Shown here: piece by piece, positions 39,611-43,953 of the stretch
How positions within the stretch are numbered: the stretch's first letter is position 1
Layout: each line of letters begins with the position of its first letter
NCBI GenBank assembly: GCA_023254365.1
Contig: JALRLQ010000003.1
Location: 1-43,953 of the forward strand
Source: Candidatus Poseidonia sp.
GTDB taxonomy: Archaea; Thermoplasmatota; Poseidoniia; Poseidoniales; Poseidoniaceae
Direction of reading: 5' to 3'
Length of the DNA stretch: 43,953 bases
Made by a program: the position numbers and the translations under genes
The notes under the pieces: model-generated
Seen by the model: only the letters and a program-made list of their open reading frames with translations
Database searches by the model: none
What the model was told of the DNA's origin: nothing

Positions 39611-40090
39611 TCACGCACCGCCGTTGACTTCTCGGTCTTGGGCCTTCACGCGCTCGATTTGATCCAACTTGTTCTGTTCAAGCGCCGCAGCATACTTGGG
39701 GTTGGCCAACGCCAACATTTGCACAGCAAGATAGCCGGCGTTGTCACCACGGTCGACGCCAACGGTTGCTGCGGGAACACCGGGGGGAAGTTGAGCGATG
39801 GAAAGCAGCGAGTCAAACGGAACTTTGCCACCACATGGAACACCGATCACTGGCTTCGTGGTCAACGCTGCCACAGCACCGGGGAGGGCTGCGGCCAAAC
39901 CGGCCATGGCTACGAAGACGGAACAACCGTCGTCAATGGCGTCACCGACAATTTGCTCCACAAAACGTGGCGAGCGGTGGGCAGAGGCGACTCGAAGTTG
40001 GTAGGGAACTTCGAAGTGTTCCAGAATTTTCGTGCACTTTTGAGCAATGGGCAGGTCCGAGGAAGACCCCAACAATATGGTTACATCCAT
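39611..40090 (-). CDS. purE: PurE, phosphoribosylaminoimidazole carboxylase/mutase
   Basis: PurE makes CAIR from AIR (class II, CO2) or N5-CAIR (class I, with PurK). The 159-residue protein has LLGSSSDLPIAQKC at the N-terminus, SAHRSPRF near residue 37-44, and PVIGVPCGGKVPFDSLLS. Class I enzymes usually have a His in AAHLPG; here the segment is AGLAAALPG, with Ala in place of His, followed by VGVDRGDNAG. The class is therefore uncertain, and no purK lies in the window. It heads a unit with guaAb. A 14-bp perfect palindrome ends 2 nt before the ATG. Confidence 0.94.
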   Translation of the reverse strand: MDVTILLGSSSDLPIAQKCTKILEHFEVPYQLRVASAHRSPRFVEQIVGDAIDDGCSVFVAMAGLAAALPGAVAALTTKPVIGVPCGGKVPFDSLLSIAQLPPGVPAATVGVDRGDNAGYLAVQMLALANPKYAAALEQNKLDQIERVKAQDREVNGGA

Positions 40091-40092
40091 GA

Positions 40093-40106
40093 GCGTTGGC
40101 CAACGC
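40093..40106. promoter_or_regulatory. 14-bp perfect palindrome GCGTTGGCCAACGC at the purE start
   Basis: The palindrome lies 2 nt upstream of the purE ATG (40090). A TATA-like TCTAAAAG at about 40124-40117 predicts transcription beginning at or within it. That position suits a repressor operator, or an RNA hairpin touching the start codon. Confidence 0.45.
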
Positions 40107-40151
40107 GGGTGGTTCTTTTAGATGACTGATGACCTCAACGGCCGCTCTAAT

Positions 40152-40829
40152 TCACTCTTCCGCTGATTCGAGACCCTGACCTGTTTGTAGTTCAGGCCAA
40201 TTGACCTCGCTCAAGAGACCCATAGGCACGTCATTACCGGTGGTCAGCACCTCAATACACAGCATGGTTTGCTCATCGTTGATGGCGCCAAACAGCGTCG
40301 CCACCTCGCCCTTTGCCGTTGACTTCCAAGCCAGCAAGGACGGGGCCCATGTTGCTTGGACAACCGTCCAGCCCGGCAGAGCCTGTGGGTTCAACACGGC
40401 GTGTGAAGACCAGGAACGACGCATGCCCGGCGAGGTGCAAGACGCAAGATGATTCATGGCCACATAGAGCAAAGGAATGCATCCAAGAATCAATCCATAG
40501 GTGACCCACCACCAATTGGTCAGCTCCAGCCAGGTGAGCAGCATCCACAAGCCGCCGGTGAAAGCGAAACTCCCAACGGCCATGGACATTCGAGGCTCTC
40601 TCCATGCGAGGTGGCGTTGGCTAACGCCCGTAAACAAGGCAAACAGCAACATGCCGTAGGTGGCCAAAGCCAACGGTGTTCGGACCGAAGGGTAGCGGTC
40701 AAAGGCCAAGAGCATGACCATGAAGCCAGCGGGAAGAAGAGCCCATGCGAACACCAACAACGTGATGGTGTACTCTGCAGGCGGTTGGTAAGAGGTCCAG
40801 CGCTTGGGCAATTCCCGCTGAACATCCAT
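40152..40829 (-). CDS. Small membrane protein with four TM helices, unknown function
   Basis: The 225-residue protein starts MDVQRELPKRWTSYQPP and has four hydrophobic helices at about 22-42, 52-68, 82-100 and 106-124. A soluble ~95-residue domain ends ELQTGQGLESAEE. Two Cys lie just after the last helix and one near residue 193. I recognise no family. It starts 40 nt after gcvPB on the same strand, with GGCTTATTC in the gap that may be a promoter, and it precedes purE by 61 nt. Confidence 0.75.
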   Translation of the reverse strand: MDVQRELPKRWTSYQPPAEYTITLLVFAWALLPAGFMVMLLAFDRYPSVRTPLALATYGMLLFALFTGVSQRHLAWREPRMSMAVGSFAFTGGLWMLLTWLELTNWWWVTYGLILGCIPLLYVAMNHLASCTSPGMRRSWSSHAVLNPQALPGWTVVQATWAPSLLAWKSTAKGEVATLFGAINDEQTMLCIEVLTTGNDVPMGLLSEVNWPELQTGQGLESAEE

Positions 40830-40869
40830 GCCAAGGGGTCTGGACTCGGCAGAATAAGCCTATCCCAAC

Positions 40870-42369
40870 TCAAGCGTCTTCAAACGGATGCCGCAGGCAG
40901 AGATTTCGTGCAGCGTAGACTTCGTCAACCCGGCGAACCGGCGTGGTTACAGGGGCTTCATGCAGGGTTTCTGCGTCGGTGCGAAGCACCTGTGCAAAGT
41001 GCTCTGCAAACGTGTCCAGCGTGTCCTTGGACTCCGTTTCCGTCGGTTCGATCATCATGCACTCTGGCACAACCAGAGGGAAATACACGGTAGGAGCCAT
41101 GTAGCCGCGGTCAAGCAGACCTTTGGCCACGTCCATGGCGGACACGCCGATGGCGTCCTTGGCAGGTTGCATCGACAGCGTGAACTCGTGCTTGGCCACT
41201 TCAGTTTCGGCCCCGTCGACAAAGAGGTGGTCCACGCCCGCCTTCTTTGCTTCCCGATGAATGGCATGGCGAAGGTAGTTGGCGTTGAGCACGGCATGCT
41301 GGGACATGGTGGTCAAGCCCGAGCCGTAGCGCCGGTAGTAGGCCCAGCACCGAATGACGGCACCGGCGTTGCCGTGCCACTGTTGCACCTTCCCAATGCT
41401 GTGCTCGGGTTGATGCCAGTGGTACCAGTGCTCGTCGACCGCCATGCTGCGCTCCTCAACGGTGGGTTCGCGTCGGGCTGCCAACGGACCGGGCAAGAAC
41501 GGTGCCAAATGGGCCTTGACCCCAATGGGGCCTGAACCCGGGCCGCCACCACCGTGGGGCTGCGAGAACGTCTTGTGCAGGTTGAAGTGAACCGCGTCAA
41601 AGCCCATCAAACCGGGTGAGGTGATGCCGAGAATAGCGTTGAAATTCGCACCGTCGTAATACATCTGGCCGCCGGCTTGGTGGACGATGTTGCTTGCCGC
41701 CGAAATGTCGGCTTCAAACAACCCCAACGTGTTGGGGTTGGTGATCATCATCGCTGCGGTGGTCTCGTCAGCCACGGCCGCCAAGGCCTCCAAATCCATT
41801 CGGCCATCGGCCAAACTGGGAATCTCCACAATTTCAAAGCCGGCCATGGCAGCGCTAGCGGGGTTGGTACCGTGAGCTGAATCGGGAACGATGACCTTGG
41901 TGCGTTGGGATTCGCCACGGTGGCGGAAGTACTCCTGAATACAGCGAACGGCGGTGAATTCACCTTGCGCTCCTGCAACGGGCTGAAGCGTGACTTGGTC
42001 CATCCCAGCACAGACTTCGAGCATGTGTTGCATCTCGTAAAAGATGGACAACAGGCCCTGAAGGTGATGTTCGGGCTGGTGCGGGTGAATGTCAGCGATA
42101 CCCGGTAACTGGGCGATGACTTCGTTCACCCGGGGGTTGTGCTTCATGGTGCACGAACCCAGTGGATAGAAGCCGGTGTCAATTCCAAAATTTCGCTTTG
42201 AGAGCCAGGTGTAATGACGCACCATTTCGGGTTCGGAAAGACGGGGCCAGCGTGCTGCCTGTTTTCGAACCAGCCCTTTGGGCACGACGGGGGTTGTGGC
42301 CACATCGAGTCCCGAAGGTTGGCTGTAGCCCGTGTTTTCAGCGCCGTGATGGTTGAACAGATGACTCAT
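40870..42369 (-). CDS. gcvPB: Glycine dehydrogenase (decarboxylating) subunit 2
   Basis: With GcvPA it forms the PLP-dependent P-protein that decarboxylates glycine and passes aminomethyl to the H-protein lipoyl arm. The 499-residue length fits. The PLP lysine is in HFNLHKTFSQPHGGGGPG, and SCTMKHNPRVNE, PVAGAQGEFT and DSAHGTNPASAAM are canonical. I chose ATG 42369: it overlaps the gcvPA stop as ATGA, giving coupled translation of equimolar subunits. An upstream start inside gcvPA is not needed. H-, T- and L-proteins are not in the window. Confidence 0.97.
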   Translation of the reverse strand: MSHLFNHHGAENTGYSQPSGLDVATTPVVPKGLVRKQAARWPRLSEPEMVRHYTWLSKRNFGIDTGFYPLGSCTMKHNPRVNEVIAQLPGIADIHPHQPEHHLQGLLSIFYEMQHMLEVCAGMDQVTLQPVAGAQGEFTAVRCIQEYFRHRGESQRTKVIVPDSAHGTNPASAAMAGFEIVEIPSLADGRMDLEALAAVADETTAAMMITNPNTLGLFEADISAASNIVHQAGGQMYYDGANFNAILGITSPGLMGFDAVHFNLHKTFSQPHGGGGPGSGPIGVKAHLAPFLPGPLAARREPTVEERSMAVDEHWYHWHQPEHSIGKVQQWHGNAGAVIRCWAYYRRYGSGLTTMSQHAVLNANYLRHAIHREAKKAGVDHLFVDGAETEVAKHEFTLSMQPAKDAIGVSAMDVAKGLLDRGYMAPTVYFPLVVPECMMIEPTETESKDTLDTFAEHFAQVLRTDAETLHEAPVTTPVRRVDEVYAARNLCLRHPFEDA

Positions 42370-43739
42370 GCCGTCACCTCCCGATGGGTGGACCACAGTG
42401 CAAGTTGGGCGCAAAGCGCATCAATGTCTGAGGCCGATGTTTGGTCCGTGGTGGTGACCAGCACGTGGTTGGATGTCTCCGGATACCACCGAGCCAAGTC
42501 AAAGCCACCGGTGATGCCGTTGGCGTCGAGATAGGCCAAGCACGCCTCTGCCGTTCCCTGAACTTCAATGGCAAATTCGTTGAAATGGGCACTGTCGTGC
42601 ACCACACGAACACCGGGTGTTGCCTGCAAGGCTTCCTTTGCACGCTGGCAAGCCAGCATGTTTCGATGAGCCAAATCTCGCAATCCATCCGGGCCGAGCA
42701 AGGCCATGTGCATCGCCCCCATCAACGCGATGAGCGTCTCGTTGGTGCAAATGTTCGAGGTGGCTCGATGGCGACGAATGTGCTGTTCACGGGTGGAGAG
42801 CGTGAGGCAGTAGGCCTCCTTGCCATCCACATCGATGGAGCGACCGACGATTCGGCCCGGCATCAATCGCAGGTAGGGTTGGGTGCACGCAAAAATGCCG
42901 TAAAGCGGCCCGCCTCCGGTGACGGGGCTGCCCAATGGCTGGCCTTCACCAACAACGATGTCAGCACCGTAATGCCCGGGGGCTTCCACGACGCCGAGCG
43001 AAATGGGTTGAACGCCGACGATCAAAGCGGTGTGCTCACCGACGATCTCTTTCACGGAGACCAAACCCTCATCGAGCACACCCAGAGGATTGGGCTGTTC
43101 GAGGTACACGCCGCACGAACCAGCCGCATCAGCCAGCGCCTTGAGGTCAAGGGTTCCGTCGTCGTTGTGGTTCAACATTCGAATGTCGATTTCGGCGCCC
43201 TGGCAGTAATTGTGCATCACCGAGAGTTTGTCGGGGGGTGTAAGCGCTGAGACGTACACGGTGTTGGGCTGGCTTGCTTTTCGGTTGTGGACACGCACGG
43301 CGCACGTCAGGGCTTCCGCAGCAGCGGTTGAACCGTCGTACAGTGAGAGGTTGGCGATGGGCAGACCAACCAGTTCCGAGACAAGGGTTTGGAACTCCCA
43401 CATCGCCTGCAGCATTCCTTGGCTGACCTCGGGTTGGTAGGGCGTGTAGGCCGTGAGGAATTCCCCTCGAGTCACCAGTTGGAACACCGAGGCAGGTACG
43501 TAATTTCGGTAGAGACCTGCTCCCAAAAACGATGGGCGACTGCCCAAGTCCGTGTTTGAACCGAGGAGACGACGGGCATCGGAGAGGATTTCCTCCTCGG
43601 ATTGAGGCGGTGGAAGTGGCAGGTCGCCCTTGAACCTCACATCGCTTGGAATGTCAGCAAACAGGTCTTCAATGCTCGAGAATCCCATCTCCTTGAGCAT
43701 CTCTGTTTCTCGGCCGCGATTGGGTAACTGGTCCACCAT
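42366..43739 (-). CDS. gcvPA: Glycine dehydrogenase (decarboxylating) subunit 1
   Basis: This is the partner subunit of GcvPB. From ATG 43739 (MVDQLPNRGRETEML) it is 457 residues, the usual size. Family landmarks are SFLGAGLYRNYVPASV, TAYTPYQPEVSQGMLQ and YDGSTAAAEA near residues 75-150, then PNPLGVLD and the ending region with RREQHIRRHRATSNICTNE (in part). An ATG 93 nt upstream would add a stretch unlike the family. Promoter-like AT-rich sequence lies in the 113-bp gap shared with the divergent glycosyltransferase. No glycine-riboswitch-like aptamer was recognised there. Confidence 0.96.
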   Translation of the reverse strand: MVDQLPNRGRETEMLKEMGFSSIEDLFADIPSDVRFKGDLPLPPPQSEEEILSDARRLLGSNTDLGSRPSFLGAGLYRNYVPASVFQLVTRGEFLTAYTPYQPEVSQGMLQAMWEFQTLVSELVGLPIANLSLYDGSTAAAEALTCAVRVHNRKASQPNTVYVSALTPPDKLSVMHNYCQGAEIDIRMLNHNDDGTLDLKALADAAGSCGVYLEQPNPLGVLDEGLVSVKEIVGEHTALIVGVQPISLGVVEAPGHYGADIVVGEGQPLGSPVTGGGPLYGIFACTQPYLRLMPGRIVGRSIDVDGKEAYCLTLSTREQHIRRHRATSNICTNETLIALMGAMHMALLGPDGLRDLAHRNMLACQRAKEALQATPGVRVVHDSAHFNEFAIEVQGTAEACLAYLDANGITGGFDLARWYPETSNHVLVTTTDQTSASDIDALCAQLALWSTHREVTA

Positions 43740-43839
43740 GATGCACAGACTCCTCGGACTGGTAAAAACCACCCGCGTGACGCTCATAATGAATTGCTTC
43801 AAACCACCTGTAGGAAGGGAACAGCCTATCACACGAAAC

Positions 43840-43850
43840 GCCGTGGCACG
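43840..43850. promoter_or_regulatory. Palindrome CCGTG-G-CACGG just before the glycosyltransferase start
   Basis: An 11-nt palindrome ends 2 nt before the ATG at 43853, the same placement as the longer palindrome before purE. Short enough to be chance. Confidence 0.25.
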
Positions 43851-43852
43851 GT

Positions 43853-43953
43853 CATGGTGCGAGTGGCGATGGTGGTGACCAACGCCTGCTCACCGGACCC
43901 GCGTGTTTTGCGCCATGCGGTGTGGATGAAGCAAGCGGGGTACGAGGTGACCG
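43853..43953 (+). CDS. Family-4-like glycosyltransferase, N-terminal 33 codons (cut by window edge)
   Basis: The frame from ATG 43853 to the window end reads MVRVAMVVTNACSPDPRV, then LRHAVWMKQAGYEVT. This is the characteristic first strand and loop of GT-B glycosyltransferases of family 4: hydrophobic strand, a small-residue/DPRV loop, helix with LR, then AGYEVTV. Such enzymes add sugars from nucleotide donors, often while building surface glycans. It is divergent from gcvPA. No ribosome site is visible. Only the N-terminal nucleotide is seen, so donor and acceptor are unknown. Confidence 0.75.

Noticed and set aside
43740..43832. N-terminal extension of GcvPA
   Set aside because: It does not resemble the family; MVDQLPNRGRETEM at 43739 starts in the expected place.
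43740..43852. Glycine riboswitch upstream of gcvPA
   Set aside because: The gap is only 113 bp, shared with a divergent gene, and I could not find the paired core elements of a glycine aptamer.
770..43953. CRISPR arrays, insertion sequences, integrase/attachment sites, toxin-antitoxin pairs
   Set aside because: No spaced direct repeats, transposase or integrase motifs, or small paired toxin-like genes were found on either strand.

Overview
The window is almost entirely one archaeal genome fragment of moderately high GC. It is most likely a marine planktonic euryarchaeon of the Marine Group II / Poseidoniales type. Reasons: split archaeal GMP synthetase (GuaAb alone), two-subunit glycine decarboxylase GcvPA/GcvPB, an AglB/STT3 oligosaccharyltransferase, TATA-like promoters with GAGG-type ribosome sites, oligo-T terminators, and a very high load of giant signal-peptide/TM-anchored surface proteins. 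The lineage is inferred from gene content and style; no search was run. The first ~770 bases are different: very AT-rich, reading as a bacterial (SAR11-like) lspA plus lipoprotein operon that stops mid-gene inside an archaeal gene. I read this as an assembly chimera.

Layout. 1-~770 (minus): foreign fragment with a partial unknown gene, a DUF3035-type lipoprotein and a 5'-truncated lspA. ~770-18704 (minus): a surface module, in transcription order a 3191-aa AglB/STT3 fusion with a huge extracellular array, an anchored subtilisin, a 1446-aa beta-helix surface protein (with an in-frame amber codon just after its best start), and a wHTH-STAND-TPR regulator whose C-terminus is lost at the chimeric join. 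18856-20130 (minus): purD. 20231-24236: three surface/membrane proteins, two of them separated by a strikingly structured 70-nt leader. 24333-25749 (minus): tRNA(CAU) and an HD dNTPase-like enzyme. 25848-34017 (plus): an apparent operon of an anchored OB-fold protein, a COG1784/TctA-like membrane protein, and a secreted protein with six lamin-tail domains and a phospholipase-D nuclease-like core. 34050-37206 (plus): Bax-inhibitor-1/YccA-like protein, 2OG-Fe(II) oxygenase, thymidine phosphorylase, tRNA-Asn. 37268-40090 (minus): purE, guaAb and a second anchored subtilisin. 40152-43739 (minus): glycine decarboxylase P-protein subunits and a small membrane protein. The right edge holds the first 33 codons of a family-4-like glycosyltransferase on the plus strand.

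How it fits together. Three themes recur. One is cell-surface construction and turnover: the oligosaccharyltransferase, a glycosyltransferase, giant sequon-rich proteins, a PGF-CTERM-like tail and two anchored subtilisins. The second is purine/nucleoside and one-carbon metabolism: purD, purE, guaAb, deoA, the HD phosphohydrolase and gcvPAB. The third is possible extracellular nucleic-acid or lipid processing: OB-fold protein, TctA-like channel/carrier and lamin-tail/PLD enzyme. No gene-free stretch exceeds 300 bases; the longest, 7660-7861, holds a promoter and paired palindromes. No CRISPR array, insertion sequence, rRNA or prophage was seen. Best candidates for something new: the OST fusion, the nested-inverted-repeat leader at 23218-23289, and the OB / TctA-like / lamin-tail-PLD operon.
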